This document shows positions 36,238 to 45,297 of a stretch of DNA of 64,000 nucleotides, piece after piece. The DNA lies in NCBI RefSeq assembly GCF_014653175.1, contig NZ_BNAG01000002.1, forward strand, positions 1 to 64,000, read 5' to 3'. The first letter of the stretch is position 1, and each line of letters begins with the position of its first letter. The translations under genes and the position numbers were made by a program. This DNA comes from Roseivirga thermotolerans (GTDB lineage: Bacteria > Bacteroidota > Bacteroidia > Cytophagales > Cyclobacteriaceae). A model generated the notes under the pieces. It worked only from the letters and a program-made list of their open reading frames with translations, searched no databases and had not been told where the DNA came from.

Positions 36238-36597
36238 TTAGGTAGTTGGAAGAGGAAGATTGTGCACGCGAAGGAATGAAAGCTTATCCCAATAGCCTCT
36301 TTGAAACACTATTTTTCCTTCCGAAACCTGAAAAAAGCCACAACCTCGTAGTCCCAGAGGGTCTTTCCATTCTAAAATAGCCCAGTCTCCATCTTCGAAA
36401 ATATGCTCAACTATACAAGTCATTTTGGCCGTAGCAAACTCGGTTTCAAAACTGTTGATGATGGCTTTTTTGCCCTTTAAGGGACTATTGGCTACCTGAT
36501 GGTTTATAGCATCTTCGGCATATAGTTGGCCTAATGCCTGGGCGTTGCCTTCGTTAAAAAGCCTAACCCATTCTTCAACCAGTGTTTTTGGAGTCAT
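36238..36597 (-). CDS. NTF2-like (SnoaL-type) protein
   Basis: A 119-residue protein with the nuclear transport factor 2-like cone fold pattern: TLVEEWVRLFNEGNAQALGQLYAEDAINHQ at the start (in part), and IFEDGDWAILEWKDPLGLRGCGFFQV toward the end. No signal peptide. Members include isomerases, dehydratases and binding proteins, and the specific activity cannot be told. It starts 20 bases upstream of the cyclase and may be read with it. Confidence 0.8.
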   Translation of the reverse strand: MTPKTLVEEWVRLFNEGNAQALGQLYAEDAINHQVANSPLKGKKAIINSFETEFATAKMTCIVEHIFEDGDWAILEWKDPLGLRGCGFFQVSEGKIVFQRGYWDKLSFLRVHNLPLPTT

Positions 36598-36610
36598 GTA
36601 TTGGTGATTA

Positions 36611-36660
36611 AAAAGTAAAAACCTATGATTTTCTTCTGCTCAGAAGGTAATCATAGGTTT
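36611..36660 (-). terminator. Strong terminator of the bicarbonate-transporter operon
   Basis: A 12-bp perfect stem (36649-36660 with 36619-36630) has a second 6-bp stem inside (CTTCTG 36633-36638 with CAGAAG 36641-36646), and on the minus strand is followed by TTTTTACTTTTT. It lies 57 bases after the stop of the transporter gene at 36718. Confidence 0.88.
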
Positions 36661-36717
36661 ACTATCGTTTCTAAAAGTGCTTTGGTTGCGTAGGCCGGGT
36701 TGTTTTTTGTCTGCAGA

Positions 36718-37680
36718 TCAGTTGAGGTGAATGATAGACAAATACAAGGGCATGCCTAAGGTAATGTTGAGAGGAAAGGTAATGGCCAGTGCCATAGGTA
36801 TATATATGCCGGGGTTAGCTTTAGGGGCAGCCAGCTTCATGGCGGCCGGCACAGCAATATAAGAAGCACTGGCTGCCAGTATGGAAAACAGCAGTTGGTT
36901 GCCAACGTTATCTGTAATGTATTGGCTCACAAAGGCAACTACCGACCCGTTAATTAAAGGCACCAGCACAGCAAAACACAAAGTGAACCAGCCGTTTTTC
37001 AAGAATGTGGAGAGTTTCCTGCCACTGGTTATTCCCATATCTAGTAAGAAAACCGCCAAAAAGCCTTTGAAAATATCGGTAGTAAAGGGTTCTATGCCTT
37101 GAGCCTGTTTGTCGGAGGCAAGAAAGCCAATGACCAAACTACCCAGTATGAGTACCACACTGCCATTGGTTACCGAATGCTTTAGGATATGGCTGAAAGA
37201 GACTTTGTGCTCACTTTCTTCTCTGAAAAGAGCCATAAGCAGTACTCCTATAACAATTGAGGGGGCCTCCATAAGTGCCATTACAGCCACCATGTGGCCA
37301 TCGAAAGCTATTTGCTGCATTTCCAAAAAGGAAACGGCCGTTACAAAAGTTACTGCGCTTACCGATCCGTAGGCTGCGGCTATGGCCCCCGCATTTTGTA
37401 CCCCAAGTCTCTTTTTTAGTAGGAAAAAGGAGTATATAGGTACAATAAGAGCCATAACTACCCCAAAAACCAACGACCAGAGGATTTCCGCATTTATGGT
37501 TTCGTGAGACAACTCCTGACCTCCTTTAAATCCTATGGAGAAGAGAAGGTATATGGAGATGAATTTGGACGAATTGGCTGGTATTTCCAGATCGCTTTTT
37601 AGCTGAACGGCCAACAGACCCAGAAAGAAGAAGAGCAAGGCCGGGTTGGTCAGGTTATCGAACAATAATTGTAATTCCAT
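36718..37680 (-). CDS. Sodium-dependent bicarbonate transporter, SbtA-like
   Basis: A 320-residue inner-membrane protein with about ten helices. SbtA (DUF897) hallmarks are clear: ALLFFFLGLLAVQLKSDLEIP at the start (in part), LLFSIGFKGGQEL near 45, and the tell-tale GAIAAAYGSVSAVTFVTA near 97-114. In cyanobacteria SbtA takes up bicarbonate with sodium. Here it is the last gene of a three-gene operon led by two small unknown proteins, with a LysR regulator in the opposite direction, a set-up that recalls CmpR/CcmR control of carbon uptake. No PII-like SbtB is encoded next to it. Confidence 0.88.
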   Translation of the reverse strand: MELQLLFDNLTNPALLFFFLGLLAVQLKSDLEIPANSSKFISIYLLFSIGFKGGQELSHETINAEILWSLVFGVVMALIVPIYSFFLLKKRLGVQNAGAIAAAYGSVSAVTFVTAVSFLEMQQIAFDGHMVAVMALMEAPSIVIGVLLMALFREESEHKVSFSHILKHSVTNGSVVLILGSLVIGFLASDKQAQGIEPFTTDIFKGFLAVFLLDMGITSGRKLSTFLKNGWFTLCFAVLVPLINGSVVAFVSQYITDNVGNQLLFSILAASASYIAVPAAMKLAAPKANPGIYIPMALAITFPLNITLGMPLYLSIIHLN

Positions 37681-37713
37681 GAAGGCTTGGCAAATCCGGG
37701 CCGTAGGCCCAGT

Positions 37714-38004
37714 CTATCGGGTTAGTTTAATGTTGAATGAGACCGTTGCTTCAATATGGCAACCCAGCTGTTCTGCTAACATAAACCGTTCTTGAAGTTC
37801 TTGCTTCTGTTGCTTTAGATGGTCTATATAAGCTTCTGTATCGGCATTGGATTTTAGCTGATTTGGTTGCTCAAAGGCCCTAAGGTTTTGAAGGTTTATT
37901 TGCTTTATCAATCCGTCTACCATGGCAGCCATTTGTTCAAAGGCTTGTGAAGGAGACAGGGTTTGGTTCATTAGCTGTATTTGATTTTCTTTTTCGTGAA
38001 TCAT
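37714..38004 (-). CDS. Small coiled-coil protein of unknown function
   Basis: A 96-residue soluble protein, predicted helical with a Gln/Glu/Lys-rich coiled coil at about 55-80 (LKQQKQELQERFMLAEQLG). No family recognised. It overlaps the upstream gene as ATGA and ends 33 bases before the transporter start, with a small GGGCC-GTA-GGCCC hairpin (37698-37710) between. Position suggests it works with the transporter, perhaps in the regulatory role SbtB has in cyanobacteria; that is inference only. Confidence 0.65.
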   Translation of the reverse strand: MIHEKENQIQLMNQTLSPSQAFEQMAAMVDGLIKQINLQNLRAFEQPNQLKSNADTEAYIDHLKQQKQELQERFMLAEQLGCHIEATVSFNIKLTR

Positions 38005-38261
38005 GACTTTTGATTGGTTTTACTTGATTGTATCAGGTGAATAATAGAAGCGAAGAAAACGATGGCTCCTGAGGCTATGGCGGGGGCCTTTAGGGCGCTG
38101 GCATAGGTGAAGACCAGCATAATCCAGCAAGCTAAAGCCAACAAAACTGTCCCTATGAAAACCAGGCTTTGACTTACTATGAAAGCTTCTGATTTGACAG
38201 GAGAAGCATTTTCTGACTTGGCTCGCTTTTCAGTCCATTCGGTTGTCGATGTTGTGCGCAT
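38001..38261 (-). CDS. Small protein with two membrane helices
   Basis: An 86-residue protein with a polar, Lys/Glu-rich start (about 1-28) and two hydrophobic segments (about 31-53 and 57-76). No family recognised. The longest frame starts at a TTG (38285); the ATG at 38261 is used. It is the first gene of the operon that ends in the SbtA-like transporter, and its stop overlaps the start of the next gene by four bases. Confidence 0.6.
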   Translation of the reverse strand: MRTTSTTEWTEKRAKSENASPVKSEAFIVSQSLVFIGTVLLALACWIMLVFTYASALKAPAIASGAIVFFASIIHLIQSSKTNQKS

Positions 38262-38302
38262 AGTTCTTTTTTTAATGCGGCACAAAGATGAAGGCTGTGA
38301 TT

Positions 38303-38320
38303 GATAAATTTTTATTTATC
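38303..38320. promoter_or_regulatory. Perfect dyad between the LysR gene and the transporter operon
   Basis: GATAAAT-TTTT-ATTTATC is a perfect 7-bp-arm inverted repeat in the 87-base divergent intergenic region. It overlaps a TATCTTTC -7-like box for the LysR gene. LysR-type regulators usually bind a T-N11-A dyad near divergent promoters, so this is the best operator candidate. Confidence 0.45.
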
Positions 38321-38348
38321 TTTCATATGTTAATCATAAACATAATTT

Positions 38349-39272
38349 ATGGATTATACCCTGCATCAGCTCAAGGTTTTCCTTAAGGTAGTTCATACAC
38401 AAAGCGTTACTAAGGCTTCAGAAGAGCTTTTTTTAACTCAACCAGCAGTTTCTATTCAGCTCAGAAAATTTCAGGATCAGTTTTCTGTACCGCTATTTGA
38501 GGTAGTCGGTAGGCAATTGTACATCACCGATTTTGGAAAGGAAATAGCTGTGGCTGCAGAAAGGATTCTCAACGAGGTAGAAGCCATTAATTATAGAACC
38601 TTGGCCTACAGCCAGCAATTGGCAGGTCGGCTCAAGGTTTCTGTAGTTTCTACAGGGAAGTACGTAATGCCCTATTTTCTGTCTGAATTCATGCGAAAAC
38701 ACAAGGGTGTCGATCTGATTATGGACGTAACCAATAAAAGTAGGGTGATCTCTAACCTGGAGGAAAATGAAGTTGATTTTTCGTTGGTGTCGGTTTTGCC
38801 TGCCCACCTGAGTATCGATAGGCTAGAGTTGCTTCAAAACAAGCTATATCTGGTGGGCAGTCCGCAACTCAGGGCTTTGGCCGATTCTGATAAAAAGGAT
38901 TTTCTGCAACAATACCCTCTTATATATAGAGAACAAGGCTCGGCTACACGCAATGCCATGGAGTCGTTCATTCGTTCAAAATCCATTTCTACTTATAAGA
39001 AGCTTGAGCTTACTTCTAATGAAGCCGTTAAGCAGGCAGTAATTGCAGGACTTGGTTATTCTATTATGCCCCTTATAGGGCTCAGAAATGAGCTCAGAAA
39101 TGGGCAATTGGAAATAATTCCATTGAAGGGCCTGCCGATTGTTACCCGTTGGAATCTCATATGGTTAAAAGGCAAAAACCTCTCTCCGGTAGCACAGGGA
39201 TATTTAGATTTTCTAAAGCAGAAGAGAAAGAAACTGGTGGAGGAACATTTTCACTGGTACGAGCAATATTAA
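38349..39272 (+). CDS. LysR-family transcriptional regulator (CbbR/CmpR-like)
   Basis: A 307-residue activator/repressor. The N-terminal winged helix-turn-helix is canonical: LHQLKVFLKVVHTQSVTKASEELFLTQPAVSIQLRKF in part over residues 6-42. The rest is the LysR substrate-binding domain (about 90-300), whose LKVSVVSTGKYVMPYFLSEF start resembles regulators of CO2 fixation and bicarbonate uptake. It is divergent from the SbtA-like operon and is its likely regulator. It converges with the SemiSWEET gene, sharing four bases at the stops. Confidence 0.9.
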   Translation: MDYTLHQLKVFLKVVHTQSVTKASEELFLTQPAVSIQLRKFQDQFSVPLFEVVGRQLYITDFGKEIAVAAERILNEVEAINYRTLAYSQQLAGRLKVSVVSTGKYVMPYFLSEFMRKHKGVDLIMDVTNKSRVISNLEENEVDFSLVSVLPAHLSIDRLELLQNKLYLVGSPQLRALADSDKKDFLQQYPLIYREQGSATRNAMESFIRSKSISTYKKLELTSNEAVKQAVIAGLGYSIMPLIGLRNELRNGQLEIIPLKGLPIVTRWNLIWLKGKNLSPVAQGYLDFLKQKRKKLVEEHFHWYEQY

Positions 39273-39529
39273 TCTCTGGGTTTTCGGTAAGAGAGTAACT
39301 TCATAAACAGAATGATGCCCGCCAGTAGAGCCGTAATAATATTGGCGATTATGAGTGGGCGATTATCAATGGATAATCCATAGGCCAACCAACAAAGAGT
39401 ACCTAAAAACATCATGGCAAACGTTGTGAGGCTCAGGTCTTCGGTGTGCCTTGTTCGAATGGTTTTTATGGCCTGAGGCAAGAACGCTCCGGTGGTAAGT
39501 ATTGCAGCCAGTATACCCAAATTTTCCAT
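39269..39529 (-). CDS. SemiSWEET-type sugar transporter
   Basis: An 86-residue membrane protein with three helices and the PQ-loop motif GAFLPQAIKTIRTR (about 13-26), typical of SemiSWEETs, which dimerise to carry sugars down a gradient. The substrate is not known. The longer frame from the ATG at 39574 adds 15 residues but starts upstream of a TACCTTTG promoter box (39556-39563), so the ATG at 39529 is preferred. The stop overlaps that of the convergent LysR gene. Confidence 0.85.
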   Translation of the reverse strand: MENLGILAAILTTGAFLPQAIKTIRTRHTEDLSLTTFAMMFLGTLCWLAYGLSIDNRPLIIANIITALLAGIILFMKLLSYRKPRD

Positions 39530-39555
39530 AACTCTGGTGTATTTAAGGAATTGGC

Positions 39556-39563
39556 CAAAGGTA
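39556..39563 (-). promoter_or_regulatory. Candidate -7 promoter box for the SemiSWEET gene
   Basis: Minus-strand TACCTTTG matches TAnnTTTG, 27 bases before the chosen ATG (39529). No TTTG at -33. Confidence 0.35.
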
Positions 39564-39641
39564 GAATAATTCATAATCTACGATATGAAAAGTAAGGAAA
39601 ACTAATGCACCGTGTTGCATCGCTGCATTAGTTTAGCTGGC

Positions 39642-40283
39642 TTATTGTAAAGCAATGGGTGTTTGAGGTCTCTTGTGGTGCGCGTATTCAAGCAAGGTTG
39701 CTACCTCGGTTTCTGCATTGAAATGAATTTTGAGCCACCCGATATGATACTGACCATTCTGGTAGAGCTGAATAGCCAATACTTTGCTACGTCCTATCCA
39801 CGCACCTTCATGGCTTACCGAACCGCTATTGGTGGTCTTGCGTATGGCTATGGCGCCATGTTCACTGGTCCACTGTTCATTAGGTTTGAGGCTAAAGTCC
39901 AGTGTGGTGGGGGGATTCTCTGCAATAAGAAGCCCCATGTTTAAAAAGTTATCGTCAGAAAATGGCCCCGATTTGACTTTATGAGGGCCAATTGGGTTTA
40001 CGCCAACATAGAGTTCGTCGCCCTCCTGGTTGGCCGTAAGTTCTGCAAACACGGTAAAATCTACTATGCCGTCTTTGTTCATGTCTATGGTCAGAGGGTT
40101 GCCACTTCCCTGTTTGGCGGTGCGCCCGTCTATCACCCGAATAACTTCAGAAGGTGCAATGGGTTGGGGGTCATCGTTAGAGCAGCCCCATAGCCCAATG
40201 GTTAGCCCAAGTAGAGCCAAAAGGCTAAAGAAAGGCCTATCCGACAACTTGCGGATAAGCCTGTTACTGAATGTATAGTACAT
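39642..40283 (-). CDS. Lipoprotein of unknown function
   Basis: A 213-residue protein with a lipobox GLWGC (Cys34) after a long n-region, so it is probably a membrane-anchored lipoprotein. The segment IDMNKDGIVDFTVF (about 65-78) looks like a calcium-binding loop of the dockerin/EF-hand type (D-N-D-G-D spacing), common in extracellular Bacteroidota proteins. No other domain recognised. It has no close neighbours in the same direction; 195 bases separate it from the SDR gene. Confidence 0.7.
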   Translation of the reverse strand: MYYTFSNRLIRKLSDRPFFSLLALLGLTIGLWGCSNDDPQPIAPSEVIRVIDGRTAKQGSGNPLTIDMNKDGIVDFTVFAELTANQEGDELYVGVNPIGPHKVKSGPFSDDNFLNMGLLIAENPPTTLDFSLKPNEQWTSEHGAIAIRKTTNSGSVSHEGAWIGRSKVLAIQLYQNGQYHIGWLKIHFNAETEVATLLEYAHHKRPQTPIALQ

Positions 40284-40478
40284 TTGAGTTTTTGAGTTTT
40301 GCTTTAGACAACACCTCTCAAAGAAGGGTTGTAAGTCGTGTTCGAAAACTCTTTAAAAGAAAGCCGATTTATTAGGGATGGAGAAATAATATCGATAAAT
40401 CAGGCCTAAAGCCGATTCTTACAGACAACGGAATAACCCTAAAAAAATGGGAAACTTCGGGCCTCTCTGGTATTAGCC

Positions 40479-41084
40479 TTAGTTTTCATAGACCCGAATC
40501 ACTTCTCCATGACCTTTCCCCATAACGCTTCTTACGTATGCATTCACGGCTTTGTGCATGGGCACGGGGTTGTGGCCCGGAAAGTAATCCTTGTATTTCG
40601 CATAGGCATCTTCTACCATGCCCAACGAAACCACATTGAGCCTGATACCATTGTGCATTTCCAGAGCGGCCGCTTTCACAAAGCTGTGAATGCCACCGTT
40701 TACCATAGCCGCACTGGTAGTCTTTATTACCGGGTCATCAGCCAAAATACCGGTAGAAAGAGTAATGGAGCCGTTGGCGTTTAAGTGCTGTCTTCCGATT
40801 CTCACCAGGTTTACCTGCCCCATTAATTTGCTCCTCAGACCAATGTAATAATCCTCTTCGCTCAGCGAATCGAACGGAGCCCACTTGGCCTCACCGGCTA
40901 TGCATATAAAGGCATCAATAGGGCCAGTTCGTTCAAACATGTTTTTAATTGAAGCGCTATTGGCAATATCTACCACTACATCTCCGGCCGACCTTCCGGC
41001 AATCAATACCTCATGCTCTTTTCTGAAATGCTCTGCAACAGGCTTTCCTATAGTGCCATGACCACCTACTATTAATATTTTCAT
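40479..41084 (-). CDS. Short-chain dehydrogenase-like protein without the YxxxK pair
   Basis: A 201-residue Rossmann protein. The nucleotide-binding motif is GGHGTIG (7-13), with an Arg at the end of strand two (AGRSAGD) that suggests NADPH. The NNAG-equivalent reads CIAGEAKW and the active Ser may be in LSTGILAD. The Tyr-x3-Lys catalytic pair is not seen; the place reads SAAMVNGGIHSFVKAAALE, with Met and Asn. Related small SDRs with this change exist, but whether it reduces anything is unclear. It follows the GspG-domain gene by 23 bases and is the last of a three-gene group. Confidence 0.8.
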   Translation of the reverse strand: MKILIVGGHGTIGKPVAEHFRKEHEVLIAGRSAGDVVVDIANSASIKNMFERTGPIDAFICIAGEAKWAPFDSLSEEDYYIGLRSKLMGQVNLVRIGRQHLNANGSITLSTGILADDPVIKTTSAAMVNGGIHSFVKAAALEMHNGIRLNVVSLGMVEDAYAKYKDYFPGHNPVPMHKAVNAYVRSVMGKGHGEVIRVYEN

Positions 41085-41107
41085 AATTCAGTTGGTTTAA
41101 AAAATGG

Positions 41108-41698
41108 TTAATCACTCTTATCGTACACAATTATGTCATCTTCAGTTCCAAAGAGACCGTCTTTACCGGCCGATGTGAGCGTGTAAGAAGAGTCGGTACG
41201 TTCGTACTTGTAATTTTGGTTCCAGGCATCGTTCAGCCAGCCTTGCCAAATCGGTTTACTTTGTACAAATGAAGAGAAACTGTCAGGAAAGGTGTCGGTG
41301 TTGTTTTTATACCATTTCAGGGCTTCCTGGATTTCCTGCATTTCATCGCGGGTAAAACCCTCATTGAGATACTGCTTACGAACATATTGATTTCCATTAA
41401 TTACAGAGAGTTGAAACAAAAAAATCAATGTAGGAATAATGATGATCACCGTGATTAATCCAAAAATAAGCTGAATCATGGCTTTCTTTTTGCCCTCCGA
41501 TTTAGAGACCACCTGATAAATTTCGATAAAGGAGATGATCGCAAAAGTGGGGTATATAAAAAGTGCAAAATACGGTAATAGAAAAATAAGGAGAATGGGC
41601 AATAGTAAGTTTAGCAGGCCCGAAGTATACCTACCCATATAAAGCTGACCAGTGCCAGGAATAATTGCTGAAAGAATAAACGGAATTAGACTATTCAT
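41108..41698 (-). CDS. Membrane protein with C-terminal type II secretion GspG-like domain
   Basis: A 196-residue protein. The first part holds three or four membrane helices, beginning with LIPFILSAIIPGTGQLYMGR, a start seen in small TM2/DUF-type membrane proteins. The last 65 residues resemble the periplasmic domain of the major pseudopilin GspG: ALKWYKNNTDTFPDS, then WLNDAWNQNYKYE, and the calcium-loop-like SAGKDGLFGTEDDI. There is no prepilin cleavage site. The ATG at 41698 is chosen because the longer frame overlaps the upstream gene. It lies one base after the GyrI-like gene. Confidence 0.72.
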   Translation of the reverse strand: MNSLIPFILSAIIPGTGQLYMGRYTSGLLNLLLPILLIFLLPYFALFIYPTFAIISFIEIYQVVSKSEGKKKAMIQLIFGLITVIIIIPTLIFLFQLSVINGNQYVRKQYLNEGFTRDEMQEIQEALKWYKNNTDTFPDSFSSFVQSKPIWQGWLNDAWNQNYKYERTDSSYTLTSAGKDGLFGTEDDIIVYDKSD

Positions 41699-41699
41699 T

Positions 41700-42152
41700 T
41701 TATCGAACAGCAACGAATATATCCACTTCTGCCTGCTCCCAATTGTGGCTTCGTTCGTCATACACTTCAAAATCGAAGGTATAAGCTCTCTTCAAGTCGC
41801 TAGACCAAATGTTTTTCCAGCTATCTGCCATACAATCGGGCATTTTACCTTTAGCTTGTATCAGTGCATAGGTTTGTTCGGGTATGGCCAGCTTGCTCAA
41901 TCCTTCTGGTGCCTCAGTGCCACTTTTTACACGACATCCAACAAAATAATTGAACGCTCCCGTGTGGTCGCTTTCGTAATCGAAGTACACTGCGTATACA
42001 GCCTCATTTAGCTTATTCGGTATGGTCTGAGCTAGTTCTTGTGTTTCAAACTCTTGCCAGAGACTTCCACAGTCTTGCATGGACTGGCCATTTTGATTGC
42101 TTGTTTTTGTTTTTAGCCTAAGGCCGATTAGTTCAAAAGATGAGTGTGTCAT
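41700..42152 (-). CDS. GyrI-like (AraC effector-binding) small-molecule binding protein
   Basis: A 150-residue cytoplasmic protein fitting the GyrI/SOUL-like effector-binding fold: SFELIGLRLKTKTS at the start, YAVYFDYESDHTGAFNYFVGC in part near 62, and RAYTFDFEVYDER near 122. No DNA-binding domain is attached. Family members bind small drugs or act as regulators. The longest start is TTG (42167), so the ATG at 42152 is used. It leads a three-gene group with the GspG-domain protein and the SDR. Confidence 0.8.
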   Translation of the reverse strand: MTHSSFELIGLRLKTKTSNQNGQSMQDCGSLWQEFETQELAQTIPNKLNEAVYAVYFDYESDHTGAFNYFVGCRVKSGTEAPEGLSKLAIPEQTYALIQAKGKMPDCMADSWKNIWSSDLKRAYTFDFEVYDERSHNWEQAEVDIFVAVR

Positions 42153-42354
42153 AACAAGTGAAAACAATAATGATCAATAATACAAAAATGAGGGAGCATT
42201 ACGTATGCCGGAGATGAAAACTAGTACCGTTAAAAGCTTGGATGGAAAATCCTTCATTTCATTTATCATGTTGATAGGGTATAGATTATATAAATATGAT
42301 ACGGTCGATTATTTATAAATTTTATTGCAAATTGAAGTCACTGTTGAAATTTAA

Positions 42355-44604
<2,250 letters not shown>

Positions 44605-44626
44605 AAAACGGCACAGAACTAGAGCG

Positions 44627-44667
44627 AAAGGTGTCTCGAGGGGTAAAGCCTGAAAGACACCTTTTTT
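44627..44667 (+). terminator. Rho-independent terminator of katG
   Basis: AAAGGTGTCT (44627-44636) pairs perfectly with AGACACCTTT (44655-44664) around an 18-base loop, followed by a T run to 44667. Confidence 0.9.
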
Positions 44668-44833
44668 GTTTGGTCGTTGGTGGTTGGCTGTACAGTCATG
44701 TATGGGGGAGTGGATCCTTTTTATGCACGACTCATTGCATAGATTGAATTCAGTCTAAATTGAAATTGACTGATTATCAAACATTTAAAGTCTTATTGAG
44801 GTATATTGAGAGTAGCGTAAACGAAATAATGAT

Positions 44834-45073
44834 ATGTCTATACGATTAGCTTCCAGTTGTTCTCATTGTGAGTCTCTTACTTCAGATAATATATGTTCGG
44901 TTCATAAGCTTAAAGTCAATGAAAACTATACCTGCGATAGGTTTTCACTCATACCAAAGCTTGATACTTCCAGGCATTGCGGCAACTGTGCCCGTCATCA
45001 AACCGATGCATGTGCACATCCAAACAAAGCGAGTGAGGGCATGCTCTGTTCTAGCTGGGCTCCGCAGGCGTAG
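44834..45073 (+). CDS. Small cysteine-rich protein, possible zinc ribbon
   Basis: A 79-residue protein with Cys pairs SCSHC (9-12 region) and HCGNC (48-52 region) plus single Cys at about 21, 34, 60 and 72, and His residues near them (HCGNCARHQTDACAHP). The spacing allows one or two zinc sites. No family recognised. It has its own terminator 54 bases after the stop, and a 16-base imperfect palindrome (44741-44756) upstream, so it is probably a real single gene. The overlapping frame at 44868-45080 lacks these motifs. Confidence 0.65.
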   Translation: MSIRLASSCSHCESLTSDNICSVHKLKVNENYTCDRFSLIPKLDTSRHCGNCARHQTDACAHPNKASEGMLCSSWAPQA

Positions 45074-45126
45074 CCATTAGTAAAACATAACAATAGTTAG
45101 CAGCCTTAAAGCTCCTGACTACCTCT

Positions 45127-45154
45127 AGTTCCCGGCTTCGATCGGGAATTTTTT
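45127..45154 (+). terminator. Terminator of the small Cys-rich gene
   Basis: TTCCCG (45129-45134) pairs with CGGGAA (45143-45148), extended by a G-U and an A-T, around the loop GCTTCGAT, with TTTTTT to 45154. Confidence 0.85.
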
Positions 45155-45297
45155 AATTGTCTCTATAACCCGTTCAGACACCCTGTTAAAAAACTATAGT
45201 TAGCAGAAGACCGGGGCCATCGAGAATAGGTGGCTACCGATATCACCTTTTTAGAGCATGTGTCAGTGTTTTATGACGGGCTGCCGTTCAGGTGGTT

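Noticed and set aside
44868-45080. Alternative frame over the small Cys-rich gene
   Set aside because: The +79-residue frame has paired Cys motifs and an upstream start; the alternative has none.
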